Origin: Rhodocyclales bacterium
GTDB taxonomy: Bacteria; Pseudomonadota; Gammaproteobacteria; Burkholderiales; Rhodocyclaceae
Direction of reading: 5' to 3'
Length of the DNA: 64,000 bases
Assembly: GCA_028292485.1 (NCBI GenBank)
Contig: JAQGMG010000017.1
Coordinates: 186,001-250,000 of the forward strand
Below are positions 56,835 to 64,000 of this stretch, in pieces. The notes below the pieces were generated by a model that saw nothing but the letters and a program-made list of their open reading frames with translations, made no database searches and was not told the DNA's origin. Every line of letters starts with the position of its first letter. The first letter of the stretch is position 1. The position numbers were made by a program, and so were the translations under genes.

Positions 56835-58241
56835 TTAACCTACCCGATCCATGAATGGGTTTATGTCGCCTCGGCCCCAATAGTCTTGGCTCTCGCAAAT
56901 GGGACAATGATCACCAGACAAGGCGCCAGGTACCCGATCTTTCATCAGATCGAATCGCCTCAAGCGATTCCAAGCCCAGCCTTCGGGACCGCGGAAGCCG
57001 ACGAGCGCTTGCAGCAATTCATCAATGGCCATGCAGGCCGTCGATGTAGTGAAGGTCACTACGGCCGGAGCCGGATTTCCCGCCCCGCGTACATAGGCCT
57101 CGCGCTTTTGGCGTTCGTATTCCTCGGGGCTCGCGCGTCTTAAATCTTCCTCGCGGGCTTTGGCTGGATCAACAATGCCGCGGCACATCAGGCAAGGCGC
57201 CCCAGGAAAAACAACCGTTGTCCGGCCGCTAAGATCCTTTACACCTCCACCTTCGTCATTCGGCGTGATCGCCAAACCGATATCGATGACCGGAATCAAA
57301 TAGAAGTGGGCCAAGCGATTCAAGAACAGGCGCCCAGAATGATCGTCGGTGCACCCGAAGATCACATCGCACGACTTCAGAGCATCTCGAAATGTCGGAT
57401 CGCCGACCCAGCCTTTCATTGCATGGGCCTTGACCCCTAATCCGGCCTCGGTGATTTCACGGGCCACGATTTCCACCTTTGAGCGCATCGCATCAACATC
57501 AGAGCGCTTTGAACCATGCAGGCGGTTCAGGTTTGTCAGGTCGGCAGTATCTTCGTCAAACAGTGCCAGGTAGCCCACGCCGAGCCGGGCGAGCAGCATC
57601 GCTGTGGCGCTGCCGGTACCACCGCAACCAACAATACCGATCCTGAGAGTACGAAGCCATGTATTCAGCTGATCTCCGAATGCGAGCCCCTGACGATGCA
57701 GATGCTCAAGTCCTGAGGTAGAGGGCAAACGTTCATGAATACGATACGTCCGACCAATAACACGCAGATGCGCCATCGGAATCGGCTCACGCTCATCAAC
57801 CCAAAGTCGCGCCAGAATTTGGTCTTTACCCGCCAATAGCACGCTGATCAACTCGGCAGATTTGCCGTTCCGATTGCGTGCCATCTGTGCCAGTTCCCCC
57901 TCGTTACGATCATCTTGTTCGGAGAAACAGGCCGGCCCAGTCGGATGGGTATGGACGATACCGACGATCAAGCCCTCATCTTCCGCCCGCTTCAGCAGGC
58001 GAACATAGGACGAGGTGGACCAAGTGATGTGCTGGGCATCAGCCGAAACGTGATCTTCCGGCGGGACAGGCAGCACTTCGAACGACGTAAAACGCCGGCG
58101 ACGGCGCTTGCTCCAAGGGTCCTGCTTGATTTCGGACGTGCCGAACAGCAAGTAAGCGGATGCCTCTACGCCGTGATCGCGAGCAAGCAATGCCCGCAGC
58201 TCGGTGAGATGACGTTCTTGAATAATCAAATCGGGACTCAT
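56835..58241 (-). CDS. JAB-deubiquitinase/E1 (ThiF) fusion of ubiquitin-like system
   Basis: The start at 58241 (MSPDLIIQERHL) overlaps the E2 gene stop by 4 bases. The N-terminal part is a JAB/JAMM metalloprotease with a perfect motif: His97, His99-Pro, Gly102, Ser107, Asp110 (HTHPTGPACFSEQD), and Glu26 as likely acid. The second part is an E1-type adenylating domain: GIVGCGGTGSA (about 202-211), FDEDTADLTNLNRL and GCTDDHSGR. CxxC pairs in CLMC (about 349-352) and CPIC (about 445-448) form a zinc site. The fusion can both process the Ubl tail and activate it. Length about 468 residues. Confidence 0.9.
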   Translation of the reverse strand: MSPDLIIQERHLTELRALLARDHGVEASAYLLFGTSEIKQDPWSKRRRRRFTSFEVLPVPPEDHVSADAQHITWSTSSYVRLLKRAEDEGLIVGIVHTHPTGPACFSEQDDRNEGELAQMARNRNGKSAELISVLLAGKDQILARLWVDEREPIPMAHLRVIGRTYRIHERLPSTSGLEHLHRQGLAFGDQLNTWLRTLRIGIVGCGGTGSATAMLLARLGVGYLALFDEDTADLTNLNRLHGSKRSDVDAMRSKVEIVAREITEAGLGVKAHAMKGWVGDPTFRDALKSCDVIFGCTDDHSGRLFLNRLAHFYLIPVIDIGLAITPNDEGGGVKDLSGRTTVVFPGAPCLMCRGIVDPAKAREEDLRRASPEEYERQKREAYVRGAGNPAPAVVTFTTSTACMAIDELLQALVGFRGPEGWAWNRLRRFDLMKDRVPGALSGDHCPICESQDYWGRGDINPFMDRVG

Positions 58242-58618
58242 GCTGCCACCTCCAGTGCTTCTTCTATACGCTTGATCATCGTCCAGATGCCATCTACACC
58301 CGAGCGCCATTCCGAGTTGTGCCGCGACCAGCGCTGCCACTGCAGGCCCGTAAACGCGATGGGATAGTCAGCGGCGCGTGGATAGGACTTCGTCGTTGCC
58401 AGACGCAGCCACGGCATGGCGTAGAACATGTCGGGCGCACAGTCCGGGTAGCTAGGCGGAAGCATGATCAGGATGTCCGCCTGTGCGGAGTCATATTTGC
58501 CTTCCGGCAATTTGACGCCGCGCAGGATGATCGCCTTCTGTGCCCCTTCCTCGAGCTGTTCGTAGGCAAAGCCACGCTTGGCCAGGTACTGCTGGCACTT
58601 CTTGGGAAGGAACGCCAT
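58238..58618 (-). CDS. Prokaryotic E2-family protein (family E) of ubiquitin-like system
   Basis: This 126-residue protein has the UBC-like core of bacterial E2 family E: KYDSAQADILIMLPPSYPDC, APDMFYAMPWLRL, then WQRWSRHNSEWRSGVDGI. It should carry or position the Ubl passed on by E1. Cysteines are only at about residues 8 and 60. The latter follows the YPD turn and not the usual catalytic place, so the active residue cannot be assigned with certainty. It lies 3 bases after the multiubiquitin gene. Confidence 0.85.
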   Translation of the reverse strand: MAFLPKKCQQYLAKRGFAYEQLEEGAQKAIILRGVKLPEGKYDSAQADILIMLPPSYPDCAPDMFYAMPWLRLATTKSYPRAADYPIAFTGLQWQRWSRHNSEWRSGVDGIWTMIKRIEEALEVAA

Positions 58619-58621
58619 GGG

Positions 58622-59158
58622 TTAGCCCTCGGTAGTTGACTTGAGGCCTGTGAAGAAGCGCTCAACGCCTGGTTTACTCATATCAATAAGCTCGGCGTCA
58701 CCGATGGGACGATCCTCTCCGGCCCCCCGTGTCTCCTGCCACACCCCGTAGGTTGTGAGATCAACGCCCGCGAGTTTTTTCAGGGTCAGCCCAGTGATGA
58801 ACTTCGCACCCCACTCGAACTCGCGGTCATCCAGAACGAAGCGGTAGGACGCATCGCTGCGGAAGATCAAGAACTTCTCCACGCCGCTGGAGCGCAGATC
58901 TGTCGTCTCGTCTTGGCGGAGTTGTTCAAGCATCCCGTTGTTCAGCACCTGGAACACGGTGAAGTCGATCACGGGGCGAACGCCTGCGGCTTCGAGCAAC
59001 TGCCGTCCTGTCGGGACCGGATCGTCGATCACAGCCGGATGGTATTCGAGCACCTCATTGCCGAACGACACCCGGTAAGGACCGTGGTCACGAACAGGTT
59101 GTCCTTTTGAAACAGAGCCTTGAAGATCGAAAACGTCAACATCAGTTTGGGTTTGCAT
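58622..59158 (-). CDS. Multiubiquitin-domain protein (two ubiquitin-like units)
   Basis: The 178-residue product has two beta-grasp repeats, about residues 28-100 (YRVSFGNEVLEYHPAVI, then FTVFQVLNNGMLEQL) and 101-172 (YRFVLDDREFEWGAKFITG, then YGVWQETRGAGEDRPI). The chain ends in a single glycine (STTEG). That glycine would be directly available for adenylation by the E1 next door without processing. It is the first gene of a four-gene operon: Ubl, E2, JAB-E1, DUF6527. Confidence 0.87.
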   Translation of the reverse strand: MQTQTDVDVFDLQGSVSKGQPVRDHGPYRVSFGNEVLEYHPAVIDDPVPTGRQLLEAAGVRPVIDFTVFQVLNNGMLEQLRQDETTDLRSSGVEKFLIFRSDASYRFVLDDREFEWGAKFITGLTLKKLAGVDLTTYGVWQETRGAGEDRPIGDAELIDMSKPGVERFFTGLKSTTEG

Positions 59159-59206
59159 CGGTACTACTCCTTGTCGGTAACGGCCGCCTCTGCGACCTTG
59201 GTATGG

Positions 59207-59234
59207 ATTATATAGCTAAAATTTAGCTAGTCAA
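59207..59234 (-). promoter_or_regulatory. Promoter of the ubiquitin-like operon
   Basis: On the minus strand TTGACT (59234-59229) and a perfect TATAAT (59212-59207) are 16 bases apart. The start of transcription would fall near 59200, leaving about 40 bases before the multiubiquitin start codon. Confidence 0.78.
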
Positions 59235-59253
59235 CGGCTTTGACGTAGCTAAA
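59213..59253. promoter_or_regulatory. TAGCTAAA operator array in both divergent promoters
   Basis: TAGCTAAAATTTAGCTA (59213-59229) is a perfect palindrome around one central base and fills the spacer of the leftward promoter. A further half-site TAGCTAAA (59246-59253) begins 33 bases, about three helix turns, from the first and lies in the spacer of the rightward promoter. Such half-site spacing fits dimers of ribbon-helix-helix proteins. Confidence 0.8.
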
Positions 59254-59268
59254 TGCAGCGCATACAAT
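59240..59268 (+). promoter_or_regulatory. Promoter of the RHH-GNAT-XRE-ImmA operon
   Basis: TTGACG (59240-59245) and TACAAT (59263-59268) are exactly 17 bases apart. A TAGCTAAA operator half-site occupies 59246-59253 between them. Transcription would start near 59275. Confidence 0.78.
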
Positions 59269-59314
59269 CCATACTTGACGTAGTTTTTTCATACGCAACT
59301 TGCAGGAGAGCACG

Positions 59315-59527
59315 ATGGCGCAAGCCAAAAAGACGATGACGCTGAACTTGACGGACGCGGAAATGACCGCTTTGGAAGAGCTAAGTATCAAGAAGGATCT
59401 AAGCAAGACCCAGGTCGTGCGACAGGCTTTGAAGTTGTATCAACTGATAGAGCTACGCATTGACAAAGGAGAGAAGCTTTACTTCGAGGACGACAAGAAA
59501 AGTAAGGCAGAGGTCATGATGCTATGA
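59315..59527 (+). CDS. Ribbon-helix-helix DNA-binding protein
   Basis: The start at 59315 (MAQAKKTMTLNLTD) has AGGAG upstream. The 70-residue product is a CopG/Arc-type fold: a beta strand (KTMTLNLTDAEM), helix, turn and helix (LSIKKDLSKTQVVRQALKLY), and a short charged tail. Proteins of this size usually bind DNA as dimers and repress their own operon, here via the TAGCTAAA sites. It overlaps the GNAT gene by 4 bases (ATGA), as antitoxins often do with toxins. Confidence 0.85.
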   Translation: MAQAKKTMTLNLTDAEMTALEELSIKKDLSKTQVVRQALKLYQLIELRIDKGEKLYFEDDKKSKAEVMML

Positions 59528-60171
59528 GTGTTGAAAAGTCCCGAATATTCCTTTTGCATACTGAATCGGGGGCGGAAACTGAAGGCGAGTTATGGGACAA
59601 GATCACCGACCAGCAGCTCCACGACTGGGAGAGTCAATGGGTGCCTGCACTTGCTTTTGGCGTGCAACGGTTACAAAAGGCACGTACTCATAACTCCAAA
59701 TGGCCACCGAGCAGCACTTGGGATTGGCGAGAGAAAATCGCGGCTGTTCGTGACGCAACATTTTCTCACTCAAGCTTCTGCGTGATGTGTGACGGCCAGA
59801 CGCAAGGCCTCATCATCCTCGATAGTTCGGGGCGCCCCGAGAGGCGATGCCGGATAGAAAACCAACGGAGCAAGGATTTGCTATATGTCGAATTGGTCGA
59901 GGTTGCGCCATGGAATCGTAAAGAATTTCATCAGACGCCCCGCTATCGTGGTGTCGGCGGTTTGCTGATTGCTGCCGCCATTCAGAAAAGCCAAGAAGAG
60001 GGCTTTAAAGGAAGGCTCGGACTCCATTCATTGCCACTGGCGAACAGCTTCTACGCTAACAAATGCGGTATGCATGATCTTGGAGGTGACAGCGACAACG
60101 ACGGTTTGCGCTACTTCGAGATGACGCCGGGGCAGGCCAGCGCATTCCTCGCGAAAGGAAATAAATCATGA
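59524..60171 (+). CDS. GNAT-family N-acetyltransferase
   Basis: The acetyl-CoA binding loop is seen as YRGVGGLLIAAAIQKSQEEG, and LANSFYANKCGM is the usual last helix of the GNAT fold. At 215 residues it is longer than TacT-type toxins (near 160); the first 70 residues are extra and helical (LHDWESQWVPALAFG). It overlaps the RHH gene before and the XRE gene after by 4 bases each. It may be a toxin held by the RHH protein, or a protein-modifying enzyme; the substrate cannot be seen. Confidence 0.82.
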   Translation: MSVEKSRIFLLHTESGAETEGELWDKITDQQLHDWESQWVPALAFGVQRLQKARTHNSKWPPSSTWDWREKIAAVRDATFSHSSFCVMCDGQTQGLIILDSSGRPERRCRIENQRSKDLLYVELVEVAPWNRKEFHQTPRYRGVGGLLIAAAIQKSQEEGFKGRLGLHSLPLANSFYANKCGMHDLGGDSDNDGLRYFEMTPGQASAFLAKGNKS

Positions 60172-60659
60172 AATTCGAATTCTCTAAAGAGTGGTGCATT
60201 CGAATGGCTCAGCTCGATACCGGCGAGTCGGTTGGGGCTGGGCTTTTAGGAGTGGACCCAGATGCAGCTAGCGTATTAGAAACGCTCCCAAACGCTAGCT
60301 CAGAAAATCCCAATATCGTCTTCGGACGCTTTGTTAACCTTATGCGAAGGAGCAGAAAGCTTTCACGCGAAAAGCTAGCAGAGGAAGTTGATATCGATAT
60401 TTCTGAGTTAATTGAGATAGAGGAAAGCGTAGGCTACTCACCCGAGCCCCGGACGGTGTATCAATTTGCGAGTTTCTTTAACCTTCCCAAAAGCAGGCTT
60501 ATGCAGCTTTCAGGGCTCACGATTCAGAAAGATGCTTATTTAATGAACGCGGCAGTTAGATTTGCAGCTAGCGCGGATACATCGATTGAACTCTCCAAAG
60601 ACGAAAAAGCGGCCTTAGAATCATTCATCTCTGCGCTGACTAAATTAGAATCAAAATAA
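60168..60659 (+). CDS. XRE-family helix-turn-helix protein
   Basis: The 163-residue product has the DNA-binding domain at residues 45-115 (FVNLMRRSRKLSREKLAEEVD, in part, then ISELIEIEESVGYSPEP). Codon use and base content here are richer in A and T than in neighbouring genes. The stop lies 14 bases before the ImmA/IrrE peptidase gene, the usual pairing for this kind of regulator, whose level is controlled by cleavage. Confidence 0.85.
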   Translation: MKFEFSKEWCIRMAQLDTGESVGAGLLGVDPDAASVLETLPNASSENPNIVFGRFVNLMRRSRKLSREKLAEEVDIDISELIEIEESVGYSPEPRTVYQFASFFNLPKSRLMQLSGLTIQKDAYLMNAAVRFAASADTSIELSKDEKAALESFISALTKLESK

Positions 60660-60673
60660 TATGTACGAGGGAT

Positions 60674-61612
60674 ATGGCTAAAAATCTAATTTTGTCGCTA
60701 AAGACAAGCCAAGATATTGACCGACGCGTAGAGCGTATTCTGAAAGGCTTGGGCGATCCGGAACCTCCATTGCGATTGGAAGAGGTCCGCGAGCTGCTAA
60801 AGTTAGACCGTGCTTTCTATACGGCAGATGATCCCGGCATCATTAGCGAGTCGATCAGCCGAATTCGCGTTGCCGGGCTCCAGATTTTCAAGCGGCCATC
60901 TCTCTTGAAAGATGCAATCAAGAAGTGGTCTCTGAAAGCACTTTACCTGCCGGATAGTAAGCGGATACTTCTTGATAGTGACTTACCTATCTTGAAGCAT
61001 CGCTGGAATGAGGCTCACGAAGTTGGGCATAGCATCATCCCTTGGCATGAAGAGTTCATGCATGGTGACAATACTCATACCATATCTGCGGACTGCTCCG
61101 ACCATATTGAAGCCGAGGCTAACTATGCGGCGGGCAGGCTACTGTTTCTTCGTGATCGTTTCGTTGAAGAGGCTCTTTCAGTTACCGCCAACCTTAAGTC
61201 CGTTCAGGCGCTGCACAAGACCTATGGAAACACATTTTCTACGACGCTCTATCGCTACATCGAATGCGCAGGGCTAGAAGTGCCATTTGTCGGCATGATT
61301 ACAGGTCACCCGCACGCCAATAGGCGAGGTCCAGACTTCAATCCTGCCAAACCATGCAAACATTTTGTTCGTTCGCAAGCCTTCGCAAATCGCTTCAGCA
61401 AGCTATCCGAAATCGACTTGTTTACATTGGTTGCTAGGTACTGCGGCAGCCAACGCGGCGGCCCTTTAGGATTCGATGAGATTGTCCTCGCCGATGACAA
61501 CGGCGATCGTCACCGTTTCTCATTTGAAACGTTTTTCAATCGTTACGATGGTCTGACCTTGGGCGTCTATCTTGGACCACAAGAGACAAGGATCATTTTT
61601 TCTACGTTTTAG
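60674..61612 (+). CDS. ImmA/IrrE-family metallopeptidase
   Basis: The zinc site is WNEAHEVGHSIIPWH, with the third ligand in the helix around HIEAEANYAAGRLL. These peptidases cleave the XRE repressor encoded next to them under stress. The protein is 312 residues, with a C-terminal extension of about 100 residues of unknown function (GGPLGFDEIVLADDNGDRH, in part). The stop overlaps the end of the convergent subtilase gene by 4 bases. Confidence 0.88.
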   Translation: MAKNLILSLKTSQDIDRRVERILKGLGDPEPPLRLEEVRELLKLDRAFYTADDPGIISESISRIRVAGLQIFKRPSLLKDAIKKWSLKALYLPDSKRILLDSDLPILKHRWNEAHEVGHSIIPWHEEFMHGDNTHTISADCSDHIEAEANYAAGRLLFLRDRFVEEALSVTANLKSVQALHKTYGNTFSTTLYRYIECAGLEVPFVGMITGHPHANRRGPDFNPAKPCKHFVRSQAFANRFSKLSEIDLFTLVARYCGSQRGGPLGFDEIVLADDNGDRHRFSFETFFNRYDGLTLGVYLGPQETRIIFSTF

Positions 61613-63894
61613 GTCTTCACAACAATCGGAACGCTTACTGGTAGCTGGTGTGCAATCCAGTTTGTCGTTGTCAGCGCTTGTATTCCTTTAGCATGGACCG
61701 TCGGATCACCATCTAACGAACGAAGGGTGACGGCAATGACGACTTTGATCGGTTCGGCAAGAATAAATTCAAAAGCCCGCAGGGAGCACTCCGCCTGGAG
61801 TGCCCATGTATCGCCTTTGACACCCTTCGGAAAGCTCTTTCGGTGGACTTTGACCGGAGCCCATTTTCCTCCATTTTGAATCTGGGCCTTTTCCATAGTG
61901 TCAGCCCCGGGCTCCTTCTCCATCGGCACCTTGCCCGAAATATTGTCGCCTTTGAGCACGCCAAAACTGATATCGACGTTTGCCCGAACATATTCGGAGC
62001 CTGCGTCCGGAATAAGAGGTGGTGCATACGCCGCGGTAATAATCACCTCTCCAACGAATTTGCCCTCTTTCATGAGGCAGTCAGGAACCGGGTAAGGGGC
62101 CTTTCTCCACCGGTATGCTCCTTGAATGATCTGTGCCTCGAAGATCAGAGTGAAGCTGTCATCGCGATCATAAAGAATTGATATGACATCCAGGGGCAAA
62201 CCAGCGCCTAAATACCGGCGCTCAATGTGCGAATAGTCGGGGCTGCATAGTTGGGCTGCATGAATCATCAACGCCTTCACCATAGATGGGCTTGGTTCAA
62301 GATATTGATGCCCTTCTAAAGATTGCCAAGCGTGTGCCGCCATGCTTGCAACAATCGGCGCGGCAAAGCTTGTTCCGAATCCATAACCTAGCTGGTCGCC
62401 TGGAAATAAGACTTTTGTACTCGCACCGCCGGCATTCCATGGCTGATGGACTCCGCCACCAAGATGGACAATGTCAGGCTTTGGCGTAAAAACCGGGCCG
62501 GGACCACGCCGAGAGTAAGGCGCGGCTGCTCCCTCAGGCACCAATGTGTCCTCCGCAGCGATATGTGTTATTGCCCCAACTGTTAACGCGCGAATTGAGT
62601 CAGCAGGCTCGCACACTTGGTCCTGAAGTACCGCGTAGTCGGGCCAGCCTCTTCTCGGTGTTTCGAGATAATTTCCGGCGGCAACGACAAACAAGACATT
62701 ATGTTCATCACTTAACTCGTCAAGCTTTTGGCCAAAAGCGCTGAATTGCTCGCCACAAGGTTTTGGAGCTCCCAACGAAAGGTCCCAAACTCTTACATCT
62801 GGACAGCTTTCCAACGCAGAGCGCAGGCGAAATTCAAGATGCGAAAAGCTGCTACCACCCGTCTCTAATGCAGCGACGTCATGCACTTTGCACCCAACTG
62901 CCGGGAACCAATCGTGCCCGTCGTTCAGCACTCGTGACCCAGTAACAAGCGAGCACACCGCAGTACCGTGAACGAAGTCGGTATCGGGAGGAAGAATAAA
63001 AATTTCCCTATCGGCAATCCATGGCGCCAGCATATCGCTCGGGTCGCAACCCGAATCAAATACGCCCACGACAGGCAGGCCAAGGGGGGGCGGCGGAAAA
63101 GAGAAGTTCAGCGGGAGTTCCACATTATTGGGGGCCTGTGCGGGAGCGAAATACATCGGCTCTGCAAGCACAAGACGAATCCCTGGATGATCCAACACCA
63201 GATCCAAGCTTTCGTCATTCAGTGCGTCCACATCGGTCAAGTGCAGCAAAGGCAAGGAGCGGCGTTGTGAGATTTCTTCAAACTTGGCACCCACGCCGTG
63301 TAGGGCTTCGCGAACGCTATTGAAATTGTTCGTCGTAGCATCGTCTGAAAAGTATCGAAACATCCTAATCAGCGCGGTCCCTCTCTCGCGCAATGCGTGT
63401 GCCCCTTCTGGGCTTCGTCGAGCACGTGACCATGGCTCGATGCGCAGAATTGAGCTCAGGTTCGCTTGAATCTTCTTGGTGTTTCTTGTACGGATGATAT
63501 GGTCAAGCAAGTTGCTGCTAGGGATTTCGCCCACAATCATTTCATCTAGTTCAGCATGCCCTGCTGGGATAACCCCCGCCTCGTCCACAAGGGTGATTGG
63601 ACGATGAGACATGGCAATTGCCTCACTACGCAGCTTGAATACTAAGCAAGTAAGTGCATTTGGATATCTATTGGTAGATATGGCGACAGCTTGGCGCGCA
63701 GACACGAGCGAATCTATGAGATTGTCTCGATATGCCGTGTCAATTTCAGTGAAGATCTTCGCCCCGCCGCCACCTGCCTTGTATCCGCTCAAATCCGCTT
63801 GAGCGAATGGGACATGATGAAACGGATTGTGTGAGCCAGCCGATTTGACGTCCCAGCTATGAGCTGGCGTTTGCTTCCCCTTCTTCGTTGCCAT
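61609..63894 (-). CDS. S8-family subtilisin-like serine protease
   Basis: The catalytic triad is Asp280 (VVGVFDSGCD), His309 (DFVHGTAVCSL) and Ser509 (GFGTSFAAPIV), with the oxyanion residue Asn408 (VAAGN). There is no signal peptide, so it acts inside the cell. The 250-residue N-terminal part and the 220-residue C-terminal part with beta strands are not like secreted subtilases. Its start lies inside the end of an upstream gene (38-base overlap). Intracellular subtilases coupled to AAA ATPases recur in defence islands. All active residues are present. Confidence 0.9.
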   Translation of the reverse strand: MATKKGKQTPAHSWDVKSAGSHNPFHHVPFAQADLSGYKAGGGGAKIFTEIDTAYRDNLIDSLVSARQAVAISTNRYPNALTCLVFKLRSEAIAMSHRPITLVDEAGVIPAGHAELDEMIVGEIPSSNLLDHIIRTRNTKKIQANLSSILRIEPWSRARRSPEGAHALRERGTALIRMFRYFSDDATTNNFNSVREALHGVGAKFEEISQRRSLPLLHLTDVDALNDESLDLVLDHPGIRLVLAEPMYFAPAQAPNNVELPLNFSFPPPPLGLPVVGVFDSGCDPSDMLAPWIADREIFILPPDTDFVHGTAVCSLVTGSRVLNDGHDWFPAVGCKVHDVAALETGGSSFSHLEFRLRSALESCPDVRVWDLSLGAPKPCGEQFSAFGQKLDELSDEHNVLFVVAAGNYLETPRRGWPDYAVLQDQVCEPADSIRALTVGAITHIAAEDTLVPEGAAAPYSRRGPGPVFTPKPDIVHLGGGVHQPWNAGGASTKVLFPGDQLGYGFGTSFAAPIVASMAAHAWQSLEGHQYLEPSPSMVKALMIHAAQLCSPDYSHIERRYLGAGLPLDVISILYDRDDSFTLIFEAQIIQGAYRWRKAPYPVPDCLMKEGKFVGEVIITAAYAPPLIPDAGSEYVRANVDISFGVLKGDNISGKVPMEKEPGADTMEKAQIQNGGKWAPVKVHRKSFPKGVKGDTWALQAECSLRAFEFILAEPIKVVIAVTLRSLDGDPTVHAKGIQALTTTNWIAHQLPVSVPIVVKT

Positions 63895-64000
63895 CTTCCG
63901 TAACCCCTCCGGTCATGGTCATGATTTGGCGGACGGACTTCCCATATAGTCTCGCCAGCACCCGCAACGAGAATCGCTCTGGCATCCAAGCTCTAAGCCA
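63857..64000 (-). CDS. C-terminal end of gene upstream of subtilase (partial)
   Basis: A frame open to the window edge encodes the last 47 residues (RVLARLYGKSVRQIMTM, then an acidic tail ending EANASS). It stops at 63857 and overlaps the subtilase start by 38 bases. In related gene pairs this position is held by an AAA-type ATPase. That identity is a guess from context only. Confidence 0.55.
   Translation of the reverse strand, partial: WLRAWMPERFSLRVLARLYGKSVRQIMTMTGGVTEDGNEEGEANASS

Larger units (their letters stand above)
31619..64000. mobile_element. Tn7-like (Tn6022/AbaR-type) element inserted in comM, right end beyond window
   Basis: The left boundary is placed at TGTACA (31619-31624), directly where ComM coding ends; TGT/ACA termini are standard for this class. 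The transposition genes follow leftward-reading in the order tnsA, tnsB, tnsC, tniQ, tniQ/tnsD, which matches the tniC-A-B-D-E set of Tn6022 and AbaR islands. I could not find the other half of comM or a matching inverted terminus up to 64000. The extent of the element to the right is therefore inferred, and separate islands inside it cannot be excluded. Confidence 0.55.

Noticed and set aside
59524-60171. Calling the GNAT protein a TacT toxin
   Set aside because: It is about 55 residues longer and the RHH partner is shorter than TacA, so only the broad GNAT family is supported.
60000-64000. Right end of the Tn7-like element or 5' half of comM
   Set aside because: No sequence matching the complement of the left terminus or ComM N-terminal coding was seen, so no right end is claimed.
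1-64000. CRISPR arrays, tRNA or rRNA genes
   Set aside because: No regularly spaced repeats and no tRNA-like or rRNA-like stretches were noticed on reading; a dedicated RNA search was not possible.

Overview
The left half (about 1-31600) is chromosomal backbone of a betaproteobacterium, most likely Burkholderiales and possibly Oxalobacteraceae. The main argument is the gene string recA-recX, lptB-rpoN-hpf-ptsN-hprK, in which an HPr kinase/phosphorylase sits beside rpoN and ptsN, together with typical proteobacterial housekeeping genes (ttcA, rep, zwf, ybaK). No rRNA, tRNA or CRISPR array was seen.

Layout. 1-8716 (minus strand) is an MdtABC/MuxABC-like RND efflux operon: lipoprotein adaptor, two different RND pumps and an outer-membrane channel cut by the window edge. 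9115-14880 (plus) carries recA-recX-lptB-rpoN-hpf-ptsN-hprK, closed by a strong terminator. 14978-30723 is a mixed backbone stretch: FHA protein, ttcA, nitronate monooxygenase, an EAL/YkuI_C protein, rep helicase, zwf, a DUF748 protein, ybaK, FKBP isomerase, an alpha/beta hydrolase and a large triple-VanZ membrane protein.

At about 31.6 kb the comM (yifB) gene is broken. Only its C-terminal half remains (30809 to about 31618), and a Tn7-like transposition module follows: tnsA, tnsB, tnsC and two TniQ/TnsD proteins (39129 down to 32076). comM is a known target of the Tn6022/AbaR branch of Tn7-like elements. The 5' half of comM is not found to the right, so the element, or a nest of elements, probably runs past the end of the window and everything from 31.6 kb on is candidate cargo.

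The cargo looks like a defence island. It holds: (i) an XRE regulator divergent from an unrecognised gene; (ii) MbcA/ParS-like (DUF2384-type) small genes and an orphan FitA-like antitoxin remnant; (iii) a complete four-gene Wadjet/MksBEFG-like condensin operon in the order C-B-A-D, with a divergent WYL regulator and a near-perfect palindromic operator next to a good sigma70 promoter; (iv) an unrecognised gene overlapping a truncated SF1 helicase, cut by an intact IS21-family element; (v) a ubiquitin-like conjugation operon (multiubiquitin protein, E2, JAB-E1 fusion, DUF6527 protein); (vi) a divergent operon of RHH regulator, GNAT, XRE and ImmA/IrrE peptidase; (vii) a subtilisin-like protease downstream of a gene cut by the window end.

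The most interesting signal is at 59.2 kb. The promoter of the ubiquitin-like operon and the promoter of the RHH-GNAT operon face away from each other, and each has a TAGCTAAA operator motif between its -35 and -10 boxes. This suggests that the small RHH protein controls both, tying the ubiquitin-like pathway to the GNAT/XRE/ImmA operon as one regulated unit.
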